A stretch of DNA of 64,000 bases. Source: JBFHFS01 sp041583495 (lineage in GTDB: Bacteria; Bacteroidota; Bacteroidia; Bacteroidales; Marinilabiliaceae). Below the pieces are notes generated by a model that was not told the DNA's origin, searched no databases, and saw only the letters and a program-made list of their open reading frames with translations. Positions 35,383 through 43,901 of the stretch are shown piece by piece. The position numbers were made by a program, and so were the translations under genes. The stretch's first letter is position 1, and every line of letters begins with the position of its first letter. The DNA lies in assembly GCA_041583495.1 (NCBI GenBank), contig JBFHFS010000024.1, positions 14,038-78,037 on the forward strand. The letters are read 5' to 3'.

Positions 35383-35826
35383 TTCGTTTATGTTCTACTT
35401 ATTTCAATTCTGAAAATGTGATGAAAATTGATTATTCCTAATCGGATATCTTTTTTCCCGGCATACAAAGAACGGATAAATACCCCTATTCATGCAGTTA
35501 CGCCTTCTGTGTAGGGCATAAAAGTACATATACCCCATAGTAAAAGGGTGTAATGTGCATCTTTTTTCCCGAACATTTGGTTAAGCCTCCTGGCGGATGA
35601 TGAAATAAGCCGGGCCTTCAGCCCGGAAAAAACACCAATCATCTTTTGGCAAATGAGGCCAATCGACTGTATTGCATGAGTTTTAGTTATGGGGTAAAGT
35701 GTAAAAAGGTCTTTTCCCTTTTTCTCCCTATATTTCCTTTATCCCTTATCTTTTATCTCTCTAACCTCTATCCTCTATCCTCTAACCTCTTATTTCTTAT
35801 CCTCTTCACTTTATCCTTTAGCCTTT
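35383..35826. repeat. 444-base gap: repeat copy C, one REP-like hairpin and a G-free tract
   Basis: No gene. At about 35480-35565 lies a diverged third copy of the ~108-bp repeat (ACCCCTATTCATGC, TTACGCCTTCTGTG, GTAATGTGCAT shared in order). At 35610-35626 is a hairpin CCGGGC-CTTCA-GCCCGG. From 35711 to 35820 the plus strand has no G at all and is built of near-repeats of CTCTAACC and CTCTATCC; in the leftward mRNA of the DUF3999 gene this is an A/G-only 3' tail of ~110 bases. Confidence 0.7.
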
Positions 35827-37059
35827 CTACTTTTTTCTGATCATTGTTACTGAAAACCATCCGAGCAATAAAATTATTGCAGTCATAACTGTCCACAGCC
35901 AATTCTTATTTTGGAAAAGAGGTTCAGCAACTGGAACACTTCCCTTTTTAATGGCCAGTTCGTCACCTAATTCCAGCGCAGTAAGCGTCTTTGGGATCTT
36001 GTCTTTAAATCGGTCAATGTCATAATGTGGCTTTACGGCATTGTTGTTCCCATAGGTTAGGAAGTAGGTTGCTGGTTCCGTGAAACGAGCGACTAATTCA
36101 TGAACATATCCTTTTACTTTAATTGATTCAACGGTTAACGCTTGATTGTCCTGGTTGTGGATTAGGATTTTCAGCTTTTGAAGGGTCGTGCTATTGAATT
36201 TAAACTCGTTTTCTTCAATAGAGTTTAGAGTTTCCGATGCCAGCGTGCTGTATTTATATTTCCACCCTTGTTCTGTTTTGAAACTGTCGGTGAGATACTT
36301 TATTGTTACAGGTCGGTAATAATCGAAAGTATCCGCAATATCTATGTCGACATAGCTCACTGGAAGAGGCATTGGCAAATCAATTTCAATTTCGGTCTGC
36401 TTAGATTTTTTATTTTCTTTCGACCGGATACTGCTGATAGGGCAATTTCTGTAAATACCACTTGTAACTTCACGTTGTGCAACACTGGCAAATGTTAAGA
36501 CAGGTTCTTCTTTACTGGTTATGAGCAGCCTAAAAAAACGATACTTTGAACTAGAGAAAGTCAATTTGGTAAATTGAAAGTCTGTTACTTTATTTTTAAT
36601 GGATAGTATTCTGTAATTATCGGCGATTGTAAACCATTGTTGTTGGTTTTGGCTGCCTTCAAGTTTAAGCCGCCAGTCAAAATTCTGTTGCTTAAATTCC
36701 AGTTCGATTTGATTGATTGGCTCCCTTGTCGGAATCTCAAAAGTAAAATAATAGCCCTTGTTGTTGTGAGAAGCATTGAGCGTTCGGAAGACCACTTCGT
36801 TATACGATATTTTCTCTGAAGCTTGCCGAATGGAGAAAGGCGCTTCAACGGTATCGTTATTTGTTGTAATGCCAAAAATTCTGACATCGGTTAAGTTCCG
36901 GGAAACTTTTCCGAAGAGGTTGTCTGGAATAATAATCTTATGCCACTGCTCAGAAATACCTTTTAATTCGCACTTATAGTCGTAATCTTCCATCTGTCCA
37001 TATGAATATGAACACAGCAACAGAAGAAGCCAGGTATATGATTTAGCGCCCAATTTCAT
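35827..37059 (-). CDS. DUF3999 family membrane-anchored protein
   Basis: A 410-residue protein of the DUF3999 family. A signal peptide (WLLLLLCSYSYGQ) leads to a long beta-rich periplasmic part with repeated discoidin-like segments (FTKLTFSSSKYRFFRLLITSKEEPVL), and one transmembrane helix (WTVMTAIILLLGWFSVTMI) ends in MIRKK. Function is not established. It overlaps the DUF2339 gene by 17 bases, a pairing that recurs in many bacteria, so the two probably form one envelope complex. The coding region stops at the edge of the G-free tract. Confidence 0.82.
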   Translation of the reverse strand: MKLGAKSYTWLLLLLCSYSYGQMEDYDYKCELKGISEQWHKIIIPDNLFGKVSRNLTDVRIFGITTNNDTVEAPFSIRQASEKISYNEVVFRTLNASHNNKGYYFTFEIPTREPINQIELEFKQQNFDWRLKLEGSQNQQQWFTIADNYRILSIKNKVTDFQFTKLTFSSSKYRFFRLLITSKEEPVLTFASVAQREVTSGIYRNCPISSIRSKENKKSKQTEIEIDLPMPLPVSYVDIDIADTFDYYRPVTIKYLTDSFKTEQGWKYKYSTLASETLNSIEENEFKFNSTTLQKLKILIHNQDNQALTVESIKVKGYVHELVARFTEPATYFLTYGNNNAVKPHYDIDRFKDKIPKTLTALELGDELAIKKGSVPVAEPLFQNKNWLWTVMTAIILLLGWFSVTMIRKK

Positions 37060-39418
37060 CAGAAATAAAATGTTTGTACTTGTTATATAAAAATGAAATT
37101 ATCAAAAGCAGTATCCCCAACGATACAAACACGATGGTTTTTGCAATGGTGTTAAGATGAGAAATATCGTAAAAGAACAGTTTTATCAGGGTTAAGGCGA
37201 ACACGGAAATGGCTCCAATCCGTAAATGCTTCTTCTTTTTCCAAATCCCCAAGGATATTAGGAACAAAGAATAAATCCCCCAGAGAATGCTTAACCCGAG
37301 TTTGTACGACTGTGTAGATTCAGTAATGTCCATCCATTGCATTAATTCGCTACTAATAACCCATAAAACAGAGGTGTGTAACAAAAGATCAAATGCCATT
37401 TTGAAATCCCACTTTATAAATGCCTTGCGAACATATTGATAGCATGCAACGAGAGTTAGGACAAAGAATGCAACTGAAACATACCGAATACCGATGTTAA
37501 AAATACCCCTTTGATAGTACTCTGATAAAGTTTGTTCCAAATAGCTTTCACGTAGTTCGCTAAGAACATAAAGTCCTTGAATTAAAAAGACGGCAATAGC
37601 CAGGGTGTTTAAGCCAAGATTTATCAATCCCAATTGTCGCCTCTTTAACTTATTGTAATTGATGAAAGAAAGAACTGAAACAAATAACAAGGAATAATTG
37701 ATGATCCATATTGTTTTAAACTTACTCAAATCGTAATTCCAGTAATTATCAGGATGTTGTTGACCATCAGCACTAATGGTAAGAAAAGAATCGGTATAGA
37801 GTTGATTCCAATAGTTTGCTATTTCCATGCGGAACGCATAGTAAAGGATCAAAAGGAAAATGGCAGGAACTGAAAAGGAAACGATTTTTGAAAATCCTTT
37901 GGGTAAGGTGAAGGCAGAGGTATAATTCTTGCTTTGATTCAGGAAGTTAATAAATCCAAAAGCAGAAATCGACAGAAGTGAAGTAAGGAAATTAATGTTT
38001 AGTAAGGGGGTTAGTCTTGATTGCGGATTTTCAGGCTGATAATTGCTATATACTGTTGTCCAGTCGTGAGCGATACTGAAGAATGCCAAACCCATTAAGG
38101 GATACGATAGCTTTTCATAGATCGGAACATTTTTAGTTCTACCAATCCAGAATAGCAATGCCGCTTCACCCACCCATAACAACGTAACCCAATTGCCGTC
38201 TAATTGAACTGGAATGGCAATCGTAATAAAAACAAGAACCAGCCCTGAAACAAGATTTAACAGGTTTTTATCCGTAAGTTTTTGCTTATATATCACCGCA
38301 CTTACAATGAAATGGACGATTGCATTACAAAGAGTGAAAAGCCCCAGAAGTTGTTCCCCTTTTTGATGGGTACTAAGAATTGCATAACCAACACCAAAAA
38401 ATACAAATGAATTTGCCAGCAGTAGTAGAATGTCGTCAATTTCAAACTTTTCTTTTTTGAGCAATTTGTACCCGAGAAAGGTCAGGTAAAATGTTGCAAA
38501 AAATATTGAAAGAAAGGCCAGTGCCAACCCAAAATGTTCATTGGTTGAGTATTTTGAGACATACCACAAAAGAAACATTAGCCAGGTCAGTGCGAACGAA
38601 GAATAGTAAAGAGATTTCCAATACTTTTTAAAGGATATAATAAGAATTCCGATATTAATAATTGCCATATAGCTAAATAGTATGGTCACGTCCTCAGATC
38701 CTTCACTAAGTAAAAATGGAACGGCATATGCTCCCACTAACCCTATATGAGCAATGACCTGTCTATTGTAATTAATGGCTGCCACAACTGCAAAAGCAGT
38801 AAAAAATACCATAAGAGCAAATGCAAAAGCCTGCGGAATCAAGTCATAGAAACTGTAGGCATAATAGGTGATGAAATACATAATTGCAATGGCTCCGCTT
38901 ACCAGTACTGCACTGTAGCTTTCGTACTTTTTCTTCAGTTTTATGCCGATACCTAAGAGCCCGATCCCGGTTAAGTATCCCAAAATTATTCTTGTAAGAG
39001 GGCTAATCAGCTCATGCTCAATAGAATATTTCGCCCCAATTGCCACACCAATTACAGTAATGGCAATACCAATTTTATTTATGAGGTTTTCACCGATAAA
39101 TTTTTCAAGATCTAATTTAATTTTTGGAGGGGTATCTACCTTCAACCCGGAATATTGAGGTGTTTCTTTTGCCGATTGTTGTTGGGCAGGCTTGAAACCA
39201 GTCGTTACCTTTTCTTTTTCGATTTCAAAACCCTTATCGGATAAAGATTGGACCTCTATTAGTTTTTCATTTTCAGAGACCTCTCTTATCTCAGAAGATT
39301 TCAGTCTGTTTATTTCTATACGTAAACTGTTGATGTCACGCGAAAAGTCATCCTGCCTTTTCAAGAGAGTCTCCAGCTTGTCAAGGAGCTGATCTATTGC
39401 ATCTTGATTGTCTGTCAT
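37043..39418 (-). CDS. DUF2339 family polytopic membrane protein
   Basis: A 791-residue inner-membrane protein with some 20 or more predicted hydrophobic segments. The first ~45 residues are a coiled coil (LLDKLETLLKRQDDF, INSLRIEINRLKS), then a conserved motif ENLINKIGIAITVIGVAIGAKYSIEHELISP opens the membrane part and typifies DUF2339. It ends with FLYNKYKHFISDEIGR. No enzyme motif is seen and the function is unknown. It is first in a two-gene unit with DUF3999, with overlapping reading frames. The base composition is visibly more A/T-rich than the sulfatase operon. Confidence 0.87.
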   Translation of the reverse strand: MTDNQDAIDQLLDKLETLLKRQDDFSRDINSLRIEINRLKSSEIREVSENEKLIEVQSLSDKGFEIEKEKVTTGFKPAQQQSAKETPQYSGLKVDTPPKIKLDLEKFIGENLINKIGIAITVIGVAIGAKYSIEHELISPLTRIILGYLTGIGLLGIGIKLKKKYESYSAVLVSGAIAIMYFITYYAYSFYDLIPQAFAFALMVFFTAFAVVAAINYNRQVIAHIGLVGAYAVPFLLSEGSEDVTILFSYMAIINIGILIISFKKYWKSLYYSSFALTWLMFLLWYVSKYSTNEHFGLALAFLSIFFATFYLTFLGYKLLKKEKFEIDDILLLLANSFVFFGVGYAILSTHQKGEQLLGLFTLCNAIVHFIVSAVIYKQKLTDKNLLNLVSGLVLVFITIAIPVQLDGNWVTLLWVGEAALLFWIGRTKNVPIYEKLSYPLMGLAFFSIAHDWTTVYSNYQPENPQSRLTPLLNINFLTSLLSISAFGFINFLNQSKNYTSAFTLPKGFSKIVSFSVPAIFLLILYYAFRMEIANYWNQLYTDSFLTISADGQQHPDNYWNYDLSKFKTIWIINYSLLFVSVLSFINYNKLKRRQLGLINLGLNTLAIAVFLIQGLYVLSELRESYLEQTLSEYYQRGIFNIGIRYVSVAFFVLTLVACYQYVRKAFIKWDFKMAFDLLLHTSVLWVISSELMQWMDITESTQSYKLGLSILWGIYSLFLISLGIWKKKKHLRIGAISVFALTLIKLFFYDISHLNTIAKTIVFVSLGILLLIISFLYNKYKHFISDEIGR

Positions 39419-39615
39419 TTTCTTTCAATGTTCGTTAAAGGAGATCGTTTACAAAGTTAAAACCACAGGCTTTATACCATATTAGCAGCCAGATGCAAGT
39501 TACTTACTTCTCGGGTCACACCCTGTCTCATACGGACAACAACCCTTTAAAAAAACAAATAAACAGCATACAGCCTTTTTATACGCGCGATGCTACTTAT
39601 TTTTGGTTAATGAAA

Positions 39616-39822
39616 CTAGTTTAATCTTTGTATAGCTAACTTTCTTACTTCTGCATCTTTGTCATTGAGCGCAATGTGAGAAAGAGTGCTTTGACTTTGG
39701 GAATTTTTATCACTGGAAGATTCTGTTGTAACAACGGATCGATTCCTTTTGATCTCGACCTTTCCATGGAAACAGGATACAAGAGTTAAAAGGGATATTA
39801 AAAATATCGCTGTTTTTTTCAT
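39616..39822 (-). CDS. Small lipoprotein with one HEAT-like repeat
   Basis: A 68-residue predicted lipoprotein: MKKTAIFLISLLTLVSC with lipid Cys17. After a Ser-rich linker (TTESSSDKNSQSQST) the C-terminal 22 residues (HIALNDKDAEVRKLAIQRLN) look like a single HEAT repeat, which usually comes in series. The protein may therefore be the start of a longer, truncated HEAT-repeat lipoprotein. It is a single gene between the DUF2339 gene and a repeat copy; function unknown. A chance ORF is unlikely given the good lipobox. Confidence 0.6.
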   Translation of the reverse strand: MKKTAIFLISLLTLVSCFHGKVEIKRNRSVVTTESSSDKNSQSQSTLSHIALNDKDAEVRKLAIQRLN

Positions 39823-40455
39823 TTTATACTTTCTTTAGTTCTAATTCTATTTTTTCTTCAAAATATGTGTCGCAATATCGAAAGAATAAAACAACCCTAT
39901 TTATGCCCTTACGCCTTCTATATTTCTCATAAAAATAGATACATTCCTTAGAAATAGAGTGTATTGTGCATTATTTATTTTGAGGACGTTTGTTTATGCC
40001 CCCTGCAACTGGCAACCACGATGTAGAAAATCTTAGCTTTTAATGATAATACCAGTCGTTATCTTTTGGTCTGAATAGGACTCTCACCCCCCCCGGATAT
40101 CATGCTAAATCCTGGCCATCCTGTCCTCTTACAAATCCTGTTCCGACACTTTTGTATGGTCGCAAATAATGTCGAGACAGGATTTATTTGATCTAAAGAT
40201 AACCGGATTTAAAAAGAAGCCTCCACCCTCCCTCCCATCACAATTGAGAACTTCAAAATGAGTCGTATTTGTTACAAGCCTAACCACCTAATACTCTAAA
40301 GCACTATAATGCTGCAACATGACTATAAAATTCGCCTATCGCCTGTTTCAAAGTTCATATCGACAGTCACAATTCTCAAATTTGAAACCGCCAATCGCAA
40401 ATCCCCATTTGCTTCAGGTTTTTCTTTCGCCCCTCTTTTCCACTATTTTTTTGCC
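39823..40455. repeat. Intergenic region with repeat copy B and a long imperfect hairpin
   Basis: No gene is accepted. Positions 39879-39987 are copy B of the ~108-bp repeat (see copy A at 33843-33950). At 40133-40148 and 40170-40185 lies an inverted repeat (AAATCCTGTTCCGACA / TGTCGAGACAGGATTT, two mismatches, 21-base loop). A run of eight C occurs at 40087-40094. The upstream in-frame extension of the uxaB ORF (40319-40534) is low-complexity and lies before the promoter, so it is not coding. Confidence 0.65.
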
Positions 40456-40490
40456 TTTGCGTGTGCGCACACCCTTTTTGTGTATATTTG
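40456..40490 (+). promoter_or_regulatory. Candidate Bacteroidota promoter of uxaB-uxaA
   Basis: TATATTTG at 40483-40490 matches the -7 box TAnnTTTG. TTTG at 40456-40459 may be the -33 box, although the 23-base spacing is longer than usual. Transcription would start near 40497, leaving ~38 bases before the ATG at 40535. It supports that ATG over the upstream in-frame ATG at 40319. Confidence 0.45.
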
Positions 40491-40534
40491 CACTACCCGA
40501 TTACCATTTGACTATAAAACAAAAAGATACAACC

Positions 40535-41974
40535 ATGAAATTGCTCAACAGAACGACTTACCCAAACCGCAAGGAGTATCAATTTAAAGTTCTTCAATTT
40601 GGAGAAGGCAACTTTTTGAGGGCCTTTGTTGATTGGATGATTCACAAAATGAATCACGAATTAAACACCAACCTTGGTATTGTGGTGGTTCAACCCCTTA
40701 AAAATGGGATGGTTGAACTTTTACAAAAGCAGGATAATTTATATCACGTAATCCTTCAAGGGATTAAAGACAATCAACCCATCGAAGAAAAGGAGCTGGT
40801 CGATTGCATCCTGGATTCGGTGAACCCCTATTCGAATTACGATTTATACAAACAATACTTCCTCAATCCGGGATTAGAACTGGTGGTATCCAACACCACC
40901 GAAGCAGGCATCAGCCGAATAGAGGATGAAGATATATTTGCGACACCCCCCCAGTCATTTCCGGGCAAAATTTGTCAGTTATTGTACCAGCGGTATATGC
41001 ATTTTAACGGTAATTCAGACAAAGGCCTCGATATTATTTGCTGCGAGCTGATCGACAAGAATGCCGTCATCTTAAAAGAAATAGTACTGGAACTGGCCGC
41101 CAGCAATAATCTTGAAAAAGAATTCATTTACTGGCTCAACCACAGCTGTTCCTTTTGTAGCTCCTTAGTCGACCGAATTGTCCCCGGGTTCCCCCGGGAT
41201 AATATAAAGCAGATACAAAACGAACTCGGCTATGAAGACAACCTGGTGGTGGTAGGCGAATACTATCATTTGTGGGCCATCGAAGCCCCTCAAAGAGTCA
41301 GAAAGAAATACCCCTTCGACAAAGCAGGACTTCATGTGGTTTATTTAGAAGACATGACCTCCTTTAGGGATAAAAAGGTCCGTATCTTAAATGGGTCTCA
41401 CACGGCACTGGTTCCTGTGGGTCTTTTAAGTGGTTACCAAACCGTGAAAGAAGCATTTGAGGACAAAACGATTTCAATCTTTATCAATGGGATGGTCAAG
41501 AACGAGGTAATTCCGAATATTGAAGGCGATAAAGATGAATTAAAAAAGTTTGCAGCCGGAATCCTGGAACGGTTTTACAATCCCTTTATTCGCCATTTTC
41601 TTAAGGATATCTCCCTTAATTCAATTTCTAAATGGATGACTCGTGATTATCCCTCCCTGTTGGACGACTTCCATCGCCAAGGCAAGGTGCCGAAAAAACT
41701 GGCGCTTTCACTGGCGGCTCTATTAATCCTGTATAAAGGAGAGTACAATGGCATTGTGTTTACCCTAAACGACACGCCTGAGGCGATTGAATTTATTCAA
41801 CAGGCCTGGGCAGAGATGGAATCCTACGCTGCACTAACAGCCTCCATCCTTTCGAACAAAAGCCTATGGCATACTGATCTTACAGCAATCGATGGATTAG
41901 CCGATGCTGTGTCGGGTTATATTGAAGACATAATGACCCTTGGAATTCATTCTGTACTTGAAAAACTTATTTAG
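40535..41974 (+). CDS. uxaB: Tagaturonate reductase (altronate oxidoreductase)
   Basis: A 479-residue NAD-dependent enzyme that reduces D-tagaturonate to D-altronate in galacturonate breakdown. It resembles E. coli UxaB along its length: MKLLNRTTYPN start, nucleotide motif QFGEGNFLRAFVDWM, VVSNTTEAGIS, CSSLVDRIVPGFPRD, and RILNGSHTALVPVG with the catalytic Lys region (KKVRILNGSH). The length equals E. coli UxaB (~483). The start at 40535 is chosen because homology begins there and a promoter lies just upstream. It is followed by uxaA after 10 bases, forming an operon, and a LacI-type regulator lies further downstream. The uronate isomerase uxaC is not in the window. Confidence 0.95.
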   Translation: MKLLNRTTYPNRKEYQFKVLQFGEGNFLRAFVDWMIHKMNHELNTNLGIVVVQPLKNGMVELLQKQDNLYHVILQGIKDNQPIEEKELVDCILDSVNPYSNYDLYKQYFLNPGLELVVSNTTEAGISRIEDEDIFATPPQSFPGKICQLLYQRYMHFNGNSDKGLDIICCELIDKNAVILKEIVLELAASNNLEKEFIYWLNHSCSFCSSLVDRIVPGFPRDNIKQIQNELGYEDNLVVVGEYYHLWAIEAPQRVRKKYPFDKAGLHVVYLEDMTSFRDKKVRILNGSHTALVPVGLLSGYQTVKEAFEDKTISIFINGMVKNEVIPNIEGDKDELKKFAAGILERFYNPFIRHFLKDISLNSISKWMTRDYPSLLDDFHRQGKVPKKLALSLAALLILYKGEYNGIVFTLNDTPEAIEFIQQAWAEMESYAALTASILSNKSLWHTDLTAIDGLADAVSGYIEDIMTLGIHSVLEKLI

Positions 41975-41984
41975 TTCTACGAAC

Positions 41985-43475
41985 ATGAGCGAGTATTTAC
42001 ACATACACCCGAGAGACAACGTTGTTGTGGCCTTAGAACCAATCAATTCAGGTTCGGTAATCCGGATCGACAACAGAACCCTGTCGGCAGAAGGAACCAT
42101 TCCGCAAGGACACAAAATAGCCATCGCCCCCATTTCAAAGGATCACCATATCATTAAGTACGGCTATTCCATCGGAATCGCCAGCAAAGATATTGCCGTT
42201 GGCCAGCACGTTCATACACATAACGTTCGTACAGGCTTAAACGAGAACCTGAAATATAAGTACACCCCCAAAGGTAAGCGGCTTAGCATTCCAAAAGAGG
42301 GCCTTACTTTTAGAGGATACCCGCGCACCAATGGGGATGTGGGCATCAGAAATGAGCTTTGGGTGATCCCAACCGTTGGCTGCGTCAATGGACAAGCCAA
42401 ACTCATCGTAGACCGGCTAAAAGCTGAAAACGACACCAGCCATATTGACGACATCCTGGTGCTCAGCCATCAATATGGATGTTCACAATTGGGTGACGAC
42501 CACCTCAATACACAAAAAGCTTTGGCTGCCGCCATCAAACATCCAAATGCAGGAGGCGTTTTGGTTCTTGGGCTGGGATGTGAGAACAACCAAATCTCCG
42601 GGTTAAAAACAATCCTAGGAGAATGGGACGCTAATCGGGTGAAATTTCTAGTCTCGCAGGAGGTGGAGGATGAAGTGGAAGAAGGCCTAAAGATTGTCCA
42701 ATCGCTTTGCCGGGAGATGAAGAGCGACCAACGAGTGGAAGTCCCCGTCTCGAAGCTTAAAATAGGCTTAAAATGTGGTGGAAGCGATGGTTTTTCAGGC
42801 ATCACCGCCAACCCACTCCTGGGTCGCTTTTCGGATTGGCTGGTAGCCCAGGGCGGTTCTACGGTATTAACTGAAGTCCCCGAGATGTTTGGTGCCGAGA
42901 CCATCCTGATGGACCGGGCTCAATCGGAAGCCATTTTCACCAAGACGGTGGCGTTAATCAATGGCTTCAAGGATTATTTCAGAGCCAGCAATCAACCCAT
43001 CTACGAGAACCCCTCTCCTGGAAATAAAGATGGGGGCATCACCACGTTGGAAGAAAAATCCCTGGGATGCGTACAAAAAGGGGGGGATGCGATCGTGAAC
43101 GATGTGCTGAACTATGGGGACCAGGTAAAAACCCCGGGCCTTAATCTACTCTGGTCCCCGGGCAACGATCTGGTGGCTTCCTCGGCACTGGGCTTTGCCG
43201 GCTGTCAGATGGTCCTTTTCACCACGGGACGAGGCACGCCATTTGGCAGTTTTGTGCCAACCATGAAAATTGCCACCAACTCCACCCTGTTTAAGCACAA
43301 AAGTAACTGGATGGACTTTAATGCAGGCAGCCTGATAGATGGCGACAAAACAATGGACCAACTAAGAGGGGAATTGACAGCCTTCCTGCTGAAGGTTGCC
43401 AACGGTGAAAAACTCAAACACGAACGGATCCATTTCAAAGAGATAGCCATCTTTAAAAGTGGCGTCACCCTGTAG
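41985..43475 (+). CDS. uxaA: Altronate dehydratase
   Basis: A 496-residue iron-dependent enzyme converting D-altronate to 2-keto-3-deoxygluconate. The N-terminal SAF domain (HPRDNVVVALEPI to QHVHTHNV) is followed by the large dehydratase domain with FRGYPRTNGDVGIRNELWVIPTVGCVN, HQYGCSQLGDD, LKCGGSDGFSGITANPLLG and TTGRGTPFGSFVPTMKI. Start 41985 (MSEYLHIHP) is chosen over 41940, which would overlap uxaB. It lies 10 bases after uxaB on the same strand. The next steps (kdgK, kdgA) and uxaC are absent here. Downstream sits a cluster of REP-like palindromes before the regulator gene. Confidence 0.95.
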   Translation: MSEYLHIHPRDNVVVALEPINSGSVIRIDNRTLSAEGTIPQGHKIAIAPISKDHHIIKYGYSIGIASKDIAVGQHVHTHNVRTGLNENLKYKYTPKGKRLSIPKEGLTFRGYPRTNGDVGIRNELWVIPTVGCVNGQAKLIVDRLKAENDTSHIDDILVLSHQYGCSQLGDDHLNTQKALAAAIKHPNAGGVLVLGLGCENNQISGLKTILGEWDANRVKFLVSQEVEDEVEEGLKIVQSLCREMKSDQRVEVPVSKLKIGLKCGGSDGFSGITANPLLGRFSDWLVAQGGSTVLTEVPEMFGAETILMDRAQSEAIFTKTVALINGFKDYFRASNQPIYENPSPGNKDGGITTLEEKSLGCVQKGGDAIVNDVLNYGDQVKTPGLNLLWSPGNDLVASSALGFAGCQMVLFTTGRGTPFGSFVPTMKIATNSTLFKHKSNWMDFNAGSLIDGDKTMDQLRGELTAFLLKVANGEKLKHERIHFKEIAIFKSGVTL

Positions 43476-43600
43476 CACCTTTGAAAATGACTATTTATTC
43501 ATCAAATCCGCAAAAAATCGGGGCATCATCTTCAAATTGACCTGGCCAGTAATATAAAGGATGAAAATATTGCTGATGCGTTTGATTTTAACATTAATCT

Positions 43601-43801
43601 TGCCACGGAGTGGCACAATATGAATAACCATGGGTGCAAACCCACGGCAGACTATAACCTGAATGTCACAGCCCTGAAGGGGCTGAAAATTAAACTTGTA
43701 TGTCGGGTAAATCATTCAACCCCTCTGGGGTTGCCAGAGAGGTTTCTTGTCTTTACCGTGGGTTGCACCCACGGTTATTCAAAGTAAAACCCCTTCGGGG
43801 T
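43601..43801. repeat. Tandem cluster of six REP-like palindromes
   Basis: Six hairpins lie nearly end to end: 43601-43615 (TGCCAC-GGA-GTGGCA), 43628-43647 (one mismatch), 43669-43685 (CAGCCC/GGGCTG), 43717-43733 (CAACCCC-TCT-GGGGTTG), 43755-43775 (ACCGTGGGT-TGC-ACCCACGGT) and 43789-43801 (ACCCC-TTC-GGGGT). They fill the 426-base gap between uxaA and the LacI-type gene, which has no ORF of note. Such arrays resemble REP elements mobilised by RAYT transposases in other bacteria; no RAYT gene is in the window. Confidence 0.8.
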
Positions 43802-43901
43802 AAATGAATTAATTCAAATCAAAAACCCAACAACCACTTATATATTACTTATTATCAACAAGATGGAAACGAATTTTTCAATTTAATGCATCATTGGTAG
43901 G

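Noticed and set aside
40319..40534. 72-codon N-terminal extension of uxaB
   Set aside because: Homology to UxaB begins at 40535 and the likely promoter lies inside the extension.
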